In this document: positions 8,127 through 16,127 of the stretch, in pieces
Numbering within the stretch: position 1 is the stretch's first letter
How the letters are laid out: each line of letters begins with the position of its first letter
Assembly (NCBI GenBank): GCA_949287065.1
Contig: CASEEV010000070.1
Location: 1-53,348, forward strand
Reading direction: 5' to 3'
From: an uncultured Collinsella sp.
GTDB lineage: Bacteria > Actinomycetota > Coriobacteriia > Coriobacteriales > Coriobacteriaceae
Length of the DNA stretch: 53,348 nt
The notes under the pieces: generated by a model
Seen by the model: only the letters and a program-made list of their open reading frames with translations
What the model was told of the DNA's origin: nothing
Databases searched by the model: none
Position numbers and translations under genes: made by a program

Positions 8127-9233
8127 ATGGCAACAAAACGGATCGACCAAGACGTCGAGAAGCGCGCGCTCATGGCTGGCGCGGGCCCGTCTTCGCATGT
8201 GGCGCAGGCGGGCCGCTTGGCCGTTGCGGCTGCGGCCTGCGTCCTGCTTGCCGGCTGCACGCCGTTTGCGGCCTCAGGGAGCGACCCTGCTCAGGGCTCG
8301 GAGCGTGCCGCGGGTTCTGCGGCGCCGAGCGTGCCCACGGTGTTTGACTCCCCGGGCTCGGGGCAGGCGCACCGCAAGAACTCCGCGCAGGCGGACGAGA
8401 AGGGCGTCTCGGAGCACGGGGCAGCGTGGCTTACCGGGGCAAAACAAGCCGCGGGGCGCGAACTCGCAGCGTACGACGACGAGGTTTCGGTCACCTGCGT
8501 CGCGCTTACGGGCGGCAGCGACCCGTCCGCCGCGCACAAGGAGGCGGGCTCGTTCAGCATCGACGGATCGACGCGCCGCGTTTCCGCGAGCATGATCAAG
8601 CTCGCGGTGCTCGCGTGCGCGCTCGACGACGTGTCGGCCGGAGACCTCTCGCTCGACGAGCAGCTCGCGGTAACGGACAGCGACCTCGTGGGCGGCAGCG
8701 GCGTCGTGCAGTCGCTCGGCGCCGGCTCGTATACGGTGCGCGACCTCATCGGCTACATGATCTCGGACAGCGACAACGTTGCCACGAACGTGCTTATCGA
8801 CCGGCTCGGCATGGAGCGCGTCAATGCGAGCATCGAGCGCCGCGGGCTTGAGGGCACGGTGCTCGCGCGCAAGATGATGGACGACGCGGCGGCAGCAGAG
8901 GGGCGCGAGAACTACATGTCCTCAGACGACGCCGCGGCGCTGCTTGCCGAGGTGGCGTGCGCCGAGCAGGGGAGCGCCGAGCTTTCGGCCCTGGCGCGCG
9001 ATTGCCTGCTCGACCAGCACGACGCGCCGGGCATCGCGGACGGTGTTCCCGAAGATGTTGCCGTAGCGCACAAGACGGGCACGCTCGCCGGTGCCGAGCA
9101 CGACGGCGGCATCGTGTACGCCGAGCATCCGTACGTGCTCGTCGTCATGACGGAGGGGTTGCCGGAGCAGGAGGCGCTCGAGTGCATGGCGCGCGTTTCG
9201 GCGGCAGTGTATGATGCTTCTGAGAACGCATGA
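8127..9233 (+). CDS. Lipoprotein serine hydrolase with beta-lactamase fold
   Basis: The protein has 368 residues. The N-terminus has basic residues, a hydrophobic stretch and a lipobox (LLAGC), so a surface lipoprotein is expected. A disordered Ser/Ala-rich part precedes a class A beta-lactamase-like domain. The motifs are SMIK (S155, K158), SDN (S215-N217) and KTG (K316-G318), the full nucleophile/SDN/KTG set. No clear Glu166 counterpart was identified, so drug hydrolysis should not be assumed; a cell-wall peptidase role is also possible. The start at 8127 has AGGGGAAG upstream. The stop lies 14 bp before the chosen start of the next zinc-ribbon gene, suggesting co-transcription. Confidence 0.8.
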   Translation: MATKRIDQDVEKRALMAGAGPSSHVAQAGRLAVAAAACVLLAGCTPFAASGSDPAQGSERAAGSAAPSVPTVFDSPGSGQAHRKNSAQADEKGVSEHGAAWLTGAKQAAGRELAAYDDEVSVTCVALTGGSDPSAAHKEAGSFSIDGSTRRVSASMIKLAVLACALDDVSAGDLSLDEQLAVTDSDLVGGSGVVQSLGAGSYTVRDLIGYMISDSDNVATNVLIDRLGMERVNASIERRGLEGTVLARKMMDDAAAAEGRENYMSSDDAAALLAEVACAEQGSAELSALARDCLLDQHDAPGIADGVPEDVAVAHKTGTLAGAEHDGGIVYAEHPYVLVVMTEGLPEQEALECMARVSAAVYDASENA

Positions 9234-9247
9234 GAGAGCGAGGCCCT

Positions 9248-10522
9248 ATGATCTGCTCCGCCTGCGGACAAGAGATGTCCGACGACTCCAAGTTCTGCCC
9301 GTACTGCGGCGCTGCCGCCGAGGGCGCGTCCGATGCCGCCGCAAAGGACGGCGAGGCCGAGGCGCCTGGTACGAACGAGAATCTGAGGATCGACGCCGAC
9401 GGCACGATCCATATGGGGGCCCGCCCGCAGATGCCCACAGGGCCTGCGGCGCGCGTGTCCGATCAGTCCGCTCCTGCCCCGCAGCCGGCGCCTCAGCCCC
9501 AACGCACCGGCGTAGCCCCGCAGCTCGTGGTGGCGCTCGTGGTCGCCGCGGTGGTGATCGGCGGCGTCGGTATGGCGGCGGCGCTCACGGGCGGCTTTGG
9601 GATGGTGCAAAGCGATCCTGAGCCGACTGTGGTGCGGGTCGAGGAGGGCACCAAAGACGCAACGGTTGCCGACGAGGGCGCCGAGGGCGGCGGCGGGCAG
9701 GCGGCCGACGCGCAGGGCGCCGACGCCGGCACGGCGGGCGGAAGCGTCTCTGCCGGCGGGCAAAGCACCGCGACCGGCGGGGAGAAGGGCTCTTCTCAGA
9801 AGTCGGCCCCGGCGGCATCGAGCACGGCGAAGAGCCCCATTCGTGTTGACCTTGCCAACGCGACCGACCGCGAGGATCTCAACATCGCGATCACCAATTT
9901 CACCGAGCTCGAGTTTGACAAAGAGGCTCAGTCGGGCAGCATCGCCTTCGACCGCAGCTGCACCGATTACCCCCGCATCATCAACTTCTACCGCAACCAC
10001 GTTGCCTACAACGGCTTCGAGTACTACGGCTTCGAGAACGTCAAGCAGAGCGACCCGCTCTACGACAAGAACTACTTTGTGCGCACGCCGGTCAAGCAGG
10101 CGCGCGCCAACATCGCCAACCGCCTGGGCATCACGTTGAGCGACGCGCAGATGACGTTTGGCAAGGACGTCGCGCGCAAAGACACGGTCAGCGCCTACCA
10201 TGCCACCGTTTCGGGCGACTGGCTCTACATCGGCATCTACGACGGCTCGGCGGAGCCTTCGCTCGGCGTGGCGAGCGCCACAAGCCTTACCGATCTCGGC
10301 AACAATCGCTACCAGGTAACCTACGACGTGTACGTGCCCGGCGGCTACCAGCTGCCGAAGGACATCGACTCGAGCACCTACGGCCTCACGGGCGACCAGA
10401 TGGCCGCGCGCGTGGGCGCTGCGGGCGTGGACCGCCGCGGTTCGGCCATCTTCGAGGTGCGCATGGACGGCAACCTGCGCCGCTTCATTTTGGAGGAGAT
10501 GGACGTCTCGACGCCGGCGTAG
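9248..10522 (+). CDS. Zinc-ribbon membrane protein with secreted beta domain
   Basis: The protein has 424 residues. The zinc ribbon is at residues 1-21 (MICSACGQEM, FCPYCGAAA). A RIDADGTIHM...RPQMP linker matches the protein at 7055-8032. A Pro/Gln tract precedes a transmembrane helix near residues 90-116, a Gly/Ala/Glu-rich low-complexity stretch and a folded C-terminal domain of about 220 residues. I chose the ATG at 9248 because AGCGAGG precedes it and the ribbon begins at once; the ATG at 9230 would overlap the previous stop but has no clear ribosome site. It probably shares a transcript with the lipoprotein upstream. The function is unknown. Confidence 0.8.
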   Translation: MICSACGQEMSDDSKFCPYCGAAAEGASDAAAKDGEAEAPGTNENLRIDADGTIHMGARPQMPTGPAARVSDQSAPAPQPAPQPQRTGVAPQLVVALVVAAVVIGGVGMAAALTGGFGMVQSDPEPTVVRVEEGTKDATVADEGAEGGGGQAADAQGADAGTAGGSVSAGGQSTATGGEKGSSQKSAPAASSTAKSPIRVDLANATDREDLNIAITNFTELEFDKEAQSGSIAFDRSCTDYPRIINFYRNHVAYNGFEYYGFENVKQSDPLYDKNYFVRTPVKQARANIANRLGITLSDAQMTFGKDVARKDTVSAYHATVSGDWLYIGIYDGSAEPSLGVASATSLTDLGNNRYQVTYDVYVPGGYQLPKDIDSSTYGLTGDQMAARVGAAGVDRRGSAIFEVRMDGNLRRFILEEMDVSTPA

Positions 10523-10580
10523 GGGCCACGCAAACTGCGGCGCCTGGGCGCCGCATGCGATGCTTCTGTTAACAACCGGG

Positions 10581-10615
10581 AACCCGCGGGCGTCCGTCCG
10601 CGGGTTTCTTTTTTG
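10581..10615 (+). terminator. Rho-independent terminator after zinc-ribbon gene
   Basis: The arms AACCCGCGG (10581-10589) and CCGCGGGTT (10599-10607) are perfect and are followed by a T-rich tail. Confidence 0.9.
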
Positions 10616-10726
10616 TGCGCTATCATGTTGAACTTGTCCGCCGCCTGCACCGTTTATGCAGGGGCGGCGTCTGTAGGTAAGCCACCCGAACCGACACGGG
10701 GCGGCACGGACGAAAGCGAGGTTTTT

Positions 10727-12535
10727 GTGGCTGAGACCACCGCGGCAGCTTGCTGCCAGAACCCCATGGACATTCATTCTATGCACACCCGCACCTGCGG
10801 AGAGCTGCGTCGCGAGAACATCGGCGAGGAGGTCACGCTCACGGGTTGGGTGTGGCGCCGCCGCGACCACGGCGGGCTCATCTTCTGCGACCTGCGCGAC
10901 CGCGACGGCATCACGCAGTGCACCTTTGACCCCGAGCACGCTGCGGGCACGGCCTTCCATACTGCCGAGACCATGCGCTCCGAGTGGGCGATTCTCGTGC
11001 ACGGCACGGTCATTGCGCGCGACGAGGAGACCGTGAACGCCAAGCTCGCCACCGGCGAGATCGAGGTGCTGGCCGACCGCGTCGAGGTGCTCGGCCGCTC
11101 CAAGACCCCGCCGTTCCAGATCGAGGACGGCATCGAGACGAGCGAGGACACCCGTCTGCGCTACCGCTACCTCGACCTGCGCCGCCCCGAGATGATGGCG
11201 GCCATGCGCCTGCGCTCCGACTTTACCTTCGCCATCCGCGAGGCGTTCCACAAGCGCGCCTTCATGGAGGTCGAGACGCCCGCGCTCTTTAAGTCCACGC
11301 CCGAGGGCGCGCGCGATTTCATCGTGCCCTCCCGTATGAACGAGGGCGAGTTCTACGCCCTGCCGCAGTCGCCCCAGCTCCTGAAGCAGCTCCTCATGGT
11401 GGGCGGCGTCGAGCGCTACTACCAGGTTGCCAAGTGCTTCCGCGACGAGGACCTGCGCGCCGACCGCCAGCCCGAGTTCACCCAGGTCGACGTCGAGATG
11501 AGTTTCGTTGACCAGGACGACGTCATGGGCATGATGGAAGACGTCATGAAGGACGCCTTTGCCGCCGTGGGCGTCGAGCTGCCCACGCCCCTGCGCCGCA
11601 TCAGCTACTGGGACGCCATGGACACCTATGGCACCGACAAGCCCGACACGCGCTACGGCATGGAGCTCCACGACGTGACCGAGATCTTCGCGAACTCCAA
11701 GTTCAAGCTGTTCGCGGGAGCCGCCGCCAAGGACGGCCAGTACGTCAAGGCGCTCAACGCCAAGGGCGCGGGCACGTGGCCGCGCGCTCAGATCGACAAG
11801 CTCGCCGACGTGGCCGCCGGCTTCGGCGCCAAGGGCCTCGCCTGGATCGCCTTCCGCGAGGACGGCTCGGTCAACAGCCCGATCGTCAAGTTCTTCTCCG
11901 ACGACGAGATGGCCGCGCTGCGCGCCGAGATGGACATTGAGCCCGGCGACCTCGTGATGTTTGCCGTGGCCGACCGCAAGAGCGCCGACGAGATCCTGGG
12001 CGGCATGCGCTGCCACATGGCCGACGCCCTCGGCGTCGAGCGCCCGGGCCATGACTTCCTCTGGGTCGTCGACTTCCCGCTGTTCCACTGGGACGAGGAC
12101 GGCAAGCGCTACGCCGCCGAGCACCAGCCCTTCACCCAGCCGGTCGCCGAGGACCTCGAGAAGCTCGAGAGCGACCCGCTTGCCGTGGGCTCCTACACCT
12201 ACGACTTCGTTATGGACGGCTTCGAGGCGGGCGGCGGCGGCATCCGCATCCACGACCCCGAGGTTCAGATGCGCGTCCTCAAGCTCCTTGGCTTCACCGA
12301 GGAGCGTGCGCGCGAGCAGTTCGGCTTCCTCATGGAGGCGCTCGAGTTCGGCGCTCCGCCCATGGGCGGCTGCGCGCTCGGCCTCGACCGCGTCTGCATG
12401 CTGCTCGCCGGAAAGGACTCCATCCGCGACGTCATGGCGTTCCCCAAGACGAGCTCCGGCGCCGACCTCATGAGCGGCGCGCCGAGCGCCGTCTCGGGCC
12501 GCCAGCTCAAGGAGGCGGGCATCCGCCTGCTCTAA
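10727..12535 (+). CDS. aspS: Aspartyl-tRNA synthetase (AspRS)
   Basis: This is a class II aminoacyl-tRNA synthetase that charges tRNA-Asp. An OB-fold anticodon-binding domain comes first (EEVTLTGWVWRRRDHGGLIFCDLRDRDG). It is followed by the catalytic core with motif 2-like FRDEDLRADRQPEFTQVD, the bacterial GAD insertion in the middle, and motif 3 near the end (GGCALGLDRVCMLL). The length (602 residues from the GTG) suits bacterial AspRS. The GTG at 10727 has GCGAGG six bases upstream; an ATG at 10766 would give 589 residues and cannot be excluded. Terminators lie on both sides, so the gene is probably monocistronic. Confidence 0.95.
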   Translation: MAETTAAACCQNPMDIHSMHTRTCGELRRENIGEEVTLTGWVWRRRDHGGLIFCDLRDRDGITQCTFDPEHAAGTAFHTAETMRSEWAILVHGTVIARDEETVNAKLATGEIEVLADRVEVLGRSKTPPFQIEDGIETSEDTRLRYRYLDLRRPEMMAAMRLRSDFTFAIREAFHKRAFMEVETPALFKSTPEGARDFIVPSRMNEGEFYALPQSPQLLKQLLMVGGVERYYQVAKCFRDEDLRADRQPEFTQVDVEMSFVDQDDVMGMMEDVMKDAFAAVGVELPTPLRRISYWDAMDTYGTDKPDTRYGMELHDVTEIFANSKFKLFAGAAAKDGQYVKALNAKGAGTWPRAQIDKLADVAAGFGAKGLAWIAFREDGSVNSPIVKFFSDDEMAALRAEMDIEPGDLVMFAVADRKSADEILGGMRCHMADALGVERPGHDFLWVVDFPLFHWDEDGKRYAAEHQPFTQPVAEDLEKLESDPLAVGSYTYDFVMDGFEAGGGGIRIHDPEVQMRVLKLLGFTEERAREQFGFLMEALEFGAPPMGGCALGLDRVCMLLAGKDSIRDVMAFPKTSSGADLMSGAPSAVSGRQLKEAGIRLL

Positions 12536-12566
12536 AGAGCGCACCGGCAACCATTGCCGTACTGCT

Positions 12567-12599
12567 GCGCGCCCGTGCTTGCCTCGGGCGCGCTTTTTT
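12567..12599 (+). terminator. Rho-independent terminator after aspS
   Basis: The arms GCGCGCCCG (12567-12575) and CGGGCGCGC (12584-12592) are followed by six T. Confidence 0.9.
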
Positions 12600-12609
12600 G
12601 TCGAGAAAC

Positions 12610-12648
12610 GCAAAAGAGGCGAGGCCCGCTCGCGGGGCCTCGCCTCTT
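12610..12648 (-). terminator. Terminator of the minus-strand LarA-like gene
   Basis: A long hairpin has arms AAGAGGCGAGGCCC (12614-12627) and a complementary arm ending at 12648. Read on the minus strand it is followed by a T-run. It lies just past the stop at 12687. Confidence 0.85.
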
Positions 12649-12686
12649 GTCGTCTGCTGTACCTGCGCGCTTTTACCTGCCGCGCC

Positions 12687-14006
12687 CTATCGCAGCTCTT
12701 GGCGCACAGGGGTCACGACGTTGTCGTCGGCGTCGAACGCGAGCGGCGCAGGCTCGTCGAGCGCCTCGAGGCCTGCGTACTTGCCGGCCTTGACGTCGTC
12801 GTAGTAGGCCTCCGAAAGCATGATCTGGTCGATGTGCAGGCTGTTGGCGATGTAGACCATGCGCACGGGCTTGCCCTCGATGCCGTTGCACGTGCGGATG
12901 CACAGCTGGATGGCCTCCTTGTCGGTGGCTACCACGCAGGGGATGCAGGCGCTTTTGAGCACGGTCGACGTGAGGCAGTTGGGATACATCTGCTCGATGT
13001 CCATCTCGTCGAAGATCTTGGCGGTGATGGCGCTCGCAAGGCCGCAGCCGAGCGCGTTGCCGTGGCTGATCTCGGAGAGGTTGAGGAAGGCGGTGCGCTG
13101 GACCTGGATGCCGCCGTGCGCGTACTCCGTGGAGAACGTTCCGGTGATGTTGGGGTCCACGCCCGTGCCCGAGTAGTTCTTGCCTACCTCGTGCACGACG
13201 AGCACGTCGCCCTCGCCCACGATCAGGGAGGGCATGTTGGCCTTGGCGACCTCCAAGAGCTCCGCCTCGCGCTCGAGGATGTTCTCGGGCAGGATGGCCT
13301 CGATCTTGTAGGTCTCGTCGTAGGCGTTCTCGATGCAGGGGATGGCAAAGAGGATCGGCGCCTTCTCGAGCACTACCTCCGCCATGGTGGGGATGTTCTT
13401 GGCGATGTTGCCCATGCCGTCGGAGTGCACGGTCTGGGCGCCCACCTGCTTGCCGAGGCCTACGGTCATCATCTTGCAGGGGCCCGACTCGTGCGTGCCG
13501 CGGAACGCGTTGTGCGGCTTCAGGCGGCAGGAGACGATGATGCCGTTGGACTCATAGGCGTTCTTGTCGAGAACCACGCGCTTGCCGCGACTCGACTGCC
13601 CGAGCTCAACGACCTCCATGGAGCTCTTGATGGGGCAGCCCATGGCCTCCTCGGTGATGCCGAAGCCGGCGAGCATGTTCTTCTGGCCCTCGGCGGTGGC
13701 ACCGCCGTGGCTGCCCATGGCCGGCACGATGAAGGGGTTGGCGCCGCGCGCCTTGACGGCGCCGACCACGGCCTTGGTGATGATGTCGACGTTGCGGATG
13801 CCGCGGCTGCCGGCGGTGATGGCGATGCTCATGCCCGGCTTGATCTTCTCGGAGATGTGCGGCTGGGCGATCTCGCGCTCCACGACGGCGGGGATGTCCT
13901 CGGGCGCGATGGCCTCGCGCGGGAACGTCTGCCGCGCGTGGAACATGGCCGGGATCTCCACGTCTTTGAGGAGCTTGGATACGGTGCCGCCCTTGGTGAC
14001 CTTCAT
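12687..14006 (-). CDS. LarA-like (lactate racemase domain) protein
   Basis: The protein has 439 residues. It resembles the LarA/DUF2088 superfamily, whose founding member racemises lactate with a nickel-pincer cofactor. Supporting motifs are AGSRGIRNVD near residue 60 and VPAMGSHGGATAEGQ near residue 87, matching the LarA N-terminal domain. The start is the ATG at 14006 with a strong AAAGGAGG site; an in-frame start at 14030 lies upstream of that site. No cofactor-making lar genes are in this window, so the protein may act on another 2-hydroxyacid or use factors encoded elsewhere. Assignment to the superfamily is fairly safe; the substrate is not. Confidence 0.75.
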   Translation of the reverse strand: MKVTKGGTVSKLLKDVEIPAMFHARQTFPREAIAPEDIPAVVEREIAQPHISEKIKPGMSIAITAGSRGIRNVDIITKAVVGAVKARGANPFIVPAMGSHGGATAEGQKNMLAGFGITEEAMGCPIKSSMEVVELGQSSRGKRVVLDKNAYESNGIIVSCRLKPHNAFRGTHESGPCKMMTVGLGKQVGAQTVHSDGMGNIAKNIPTMAEVVLEKAPILFAIPCIENAYDETYKIEAILPENILEREAELLEVAKANMPSLIVGEGDVLVVHEVGKNYSGTGVDPNITGTFSTEYAHGGIQVQRTAFLNLSEISHGNALGCGLASAITAKIFDEMDIEQMYPNCLTSTVLKSACIPCVVATDKEAIQLCIRTCNGIEGKPVRMVYIANSLHIDQIMLSEAYYDDVKAGKYAGLEALDEPAPLAFDADDNVVTPVRQELR

Positions 14007-14073
14007 GGTGCCTCCTTTGAACAGATACACGTTGCATCCATCTTATTTCCGGGAGGTTACGCCGCCGGTGGTA

Positions 14074-14119
14074 CCGAGACCAGGCTTTGGTCGAGAAGCG
14101 CTCCGCTTCCTGGTCTCGG
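14074..14119. other. Long imperfect hairpin between two minus-strand genes
   Basis: The arms CCGAGACCAGG (14074-14084) and CCTGGTCTCGG (14109-14119) are perfect, with an inner GAAGCG/CGCTTC stem. No T-run follows on either strand, so it is probably not a simple terminator. It lies between the acetyltransferase gene and the LarA-like gene and could be an RNA processing or stabilising structure. Confidence 0.5.
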
Positions 14120-14159
14120 GAATGATTGCTCCTCGCTTTGCGCGTTCGGCGCGCCAAGC

Positions 14160-14678
14160 TTACGCGACCGGGCGCTCCATGATGTAGTCGTCCATCACGA
14201 AACCGCGGCCGATGTCTTTGACCACGGCGTCGATGGTCTTAAAGCCGTTGGCGCGGTAGGCGCGCACGCCGAGCTCGTTGTGCTTGTTGACCGTGAGGTA
14301 CATGGCGCCGAGCCCGCGGTCGCGGCAGACGCCGTCAAAGAAGCGCGCAACGGCGCTCGAGAAGTGCTTGCCGCGCTCCTCGGCCTTGAGGTAGATCTTG
14401 CTGATGAAGTAGCGGTTGGTCTCGGGTTCCGCATGTCCGCCGGTATAACCCACCGCGCGGTTGTCGTCGGCGGCGCGCACGAACCAGTACTCGTAGCCGT
14501 TCTCGGCCATGTCGCGGCGGATGGCATCGAGCGACTGGAACTGCTCGACCATGTAGGTGGTCTGCTCCACCCCAAGGCGGCTGTCCCAGTACTCGTGCCA
14601 GATGGCGCCCGCGAGCCGTGCGAGCTCCTCTTGCTCCTCGGGGGTCTCCACGGGTTGGAAGACGGCGATGTCGGCCAT
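14160..14678 (-). CDS. GNAT family N-acetyltransferase
   Basis: The protein has 172 residues and a GNAT pattern: a beta/alpha core with WFVRAADDNRAVGYTGGH, an acetyl-CoA loop-like segment KAEERGKHFSSAVARFF near residues 98-114, and the C-terminal VNKHNELGVRAYRANGFK typical of the last strand-helix unit. It should transfer an acyl group from acyl-CoA to an amine; the substrate is unknown. The start is the ATG at 14678 with AAGGAG upstream; a longer upstream frame has no site. It lies upstream of the LarA-like gene on the same strand but is separated from it by a hairpin. Confidence 0.85.
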   Translation of the reverse strand: MADIAVFQPVETPEEQEELARLAGAIWHEYWDSRLGVEQTTYMVEQFQSLDAIRRDMAENGYEYWFVRAADDNRAVGYTGGHAEPETNRYFISKIYLKAEERGKHFSSAVARFFDGVCRDRGLGAMYLTVNKHNELGVRAYRANGFKTIDAVVKDIGRGFVMDDYIMERPVA

Positions 14679-15028
14679 GTGCTTCTCCTTGCGTTTGGGG
14701 CGAGCCGGCATGCTGTGGGCATGCGGCTGCGTGCGTTTGCCGTGGTCAATCGTACGCCTCGGCGGTGTGATGCGGCAAGGGAGCGGGAGGGTGGCCCCTG
14801 TGCTCGGGGCTCCGCCGCGCGCTTGCCCCGTCTGCCGGATAGCCCGGCCGCCGTTGGGCATACCGCCCGCGAGCCGTCGTATAATGCAAAGCTACGGGAG
14901 AGGAACCGGGCGCGCACGCGCTCGGAGGTGGACGCGCTCGGCTTTGGGCCCGGGCGCGAGGGAGAGCATGGCGCGGCGGCGCGCACGCCGGCGCCGAAGG
15001 GGCCCGGTGGGCCCGGAGGAGGAGCACT

Positions 15029-15922
15029 ATGAGCGATCGGATCATTGGCGCAATCGAGGCGGGCGGCACCAAGATGGTGTGCGCCATCGGGCACGAGAAC
15101 GGCGAGGTTCTCGACCGTGCGAGCTTTCCTACGCTTGCGCCCGCAGAGACCGTTCCGGCGATGATCGACTACTTTGCCGACAAGAACATCGAGGCCCTGG
15201 GTCTCGCGGCGTTTGGCCCGGTTGCCGTGAACCCGGCCGACCCGCGCTACGGCCGCATTCTCAACACGCCTAAGATCGCCTGGCAGAACTACGACTTCAT
15301 GGGCGACCTGGTCCGCGGCTGCGGCGTTCCCGTGGGTATCGACACCGACGTCAACGGCGCGTGCCTGGGCGAGCTCACCTTCGGCGCCGCCAAGGGCCTC
15401 ACCGACGTCATCTACATCACCGTCGGCACCGGCATCGGCGTGGGCGTGTGCATCGGCGGTCAGATGCTCCACGGCATGCTGCACCCCGAGGCGGGACATG
15501 TGCTTATCGAGCGCGCCCCCGGCGACGACGTCCCGAGCACCTGCCACTGCCATACGCGCTGCCTCGAGGGCATCGCGGCGGGCCCAGCGGTCCAGCTGCG
15601 CCTGGGCGAGAACAACAACGTGCTTTCGGCCGATCCCAAGGTGCTCGAGCAGGAGGCCGGCTACCTGGCGCAGGGCCTCATGACCTACATCCTCACGTAC
15701 TCGCCGCAGCGCATCATCCTCGGCGGCGGCGTGCCGGACCATACCCCCGAGCTCATGCCCCTCGTGCGCGCCAAGACGCTCGAGCTGCTCAACGGCTATC
15801 TCTCGACGCCCGAGCTCGAGGACATCGACTCCTACATCGTGGCGCCTTCGCTCGACGGCAACCAGGGCGTCATGGGCGCCCTCGAGCTCGGCCGTCGCGC
15901 GCTCGAGGCTCAGCAGAAGTAG
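15029..15922 (+). CDS. ROK family sugar kinase, probably fructokinase
   Basis: The protein has 297 residues. ROK kinases phosphorylate hexoses with ATP. The N-terminal phosphate loop is GAIEAGGTKM, the catalytic Asp lies in GIDTDVNGACLGE, the second glycine loop is YITVGTGIGVG, and the zinc site is CHCHTRCLEGIAAGP. The EAGGTK loop and overall length resemble the fructokinase (ScrK/GmuE) branch rather than glucokinase, but this is inferred. The ribosome site GGAGGAGG is strong. A TATAAT at 14880-14885 is a possible -10. A terminator follows, so it seems to be a single-gene unit. Confidence 0.85.
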   Translation: MSDRIIGAIEAGGTKMVCAIGHENGEVLDRASFPTLAPAETVPAMIDYFADKNIEALGLAAFGPVAVNPADPRYGRILNTPKIAWQNYDFMGDLVRGCGVPVGIDTDVNGACLGELTFGAAKGLTDVIYITVGTGIGVGVCIGGQMLHGMLHPEAGHVLIERAPGDDVPSTCHCHTRCLEGIAAGPAVQLRLGENNNVLSADPKVLEQEAGYLAQGLMTYILTYSPQRIILGGGVPDHTPELMPLVRAKTLELLNGYLSTPELEDIDSYIVAPSLDGNQGVMGALELGRRALEAQQK

Positions 15923-15959
15923 CGTTTGCGTCCAAACGAGCCGTTCCTGACGAGACCAA

Positions 15960-15999
15960 CCCGCGGCTCCCGGCTCTGCTCGGGGCCGCGGGTCTTTTC
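15960..15999 (+). terminator. Rho-independent terminator after ROK kinase
   Basis: The arms CCCGCGGC (15960-15967) and GCCGCGGG (15985-15992) are followed by a T-rich tail. Confidence 0.85.
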
Positions 16000-16127
16000 T
16001 TGTTCGCTGCATGCTCAGTCGGCGCCGTGGGTCTTGCGCGGGGTCGATGCGGGTATAGAGAACCCATATGTGCTGCTCGTTTGAGGCGCGGCTGTTGCCG
16101 AGAAGTTCTTCAGGGGAGGTGGGCGCC

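Noticed and set aside
8127-9233. Antibiotic resistance beta-lactamase
   Set aside because: SxxK, SDN and KTG are present, but no clear Glu166 was found and the long lipoprotein linker is atypical, so a resistance claim is not supported.
8912-12613. 1233-codon minus-strand ORF opposite aspS
   Set aside because: It is a shadow of the GC-rich codon pattern of aspS and neighbours; it has no motif and crosses two terminators.
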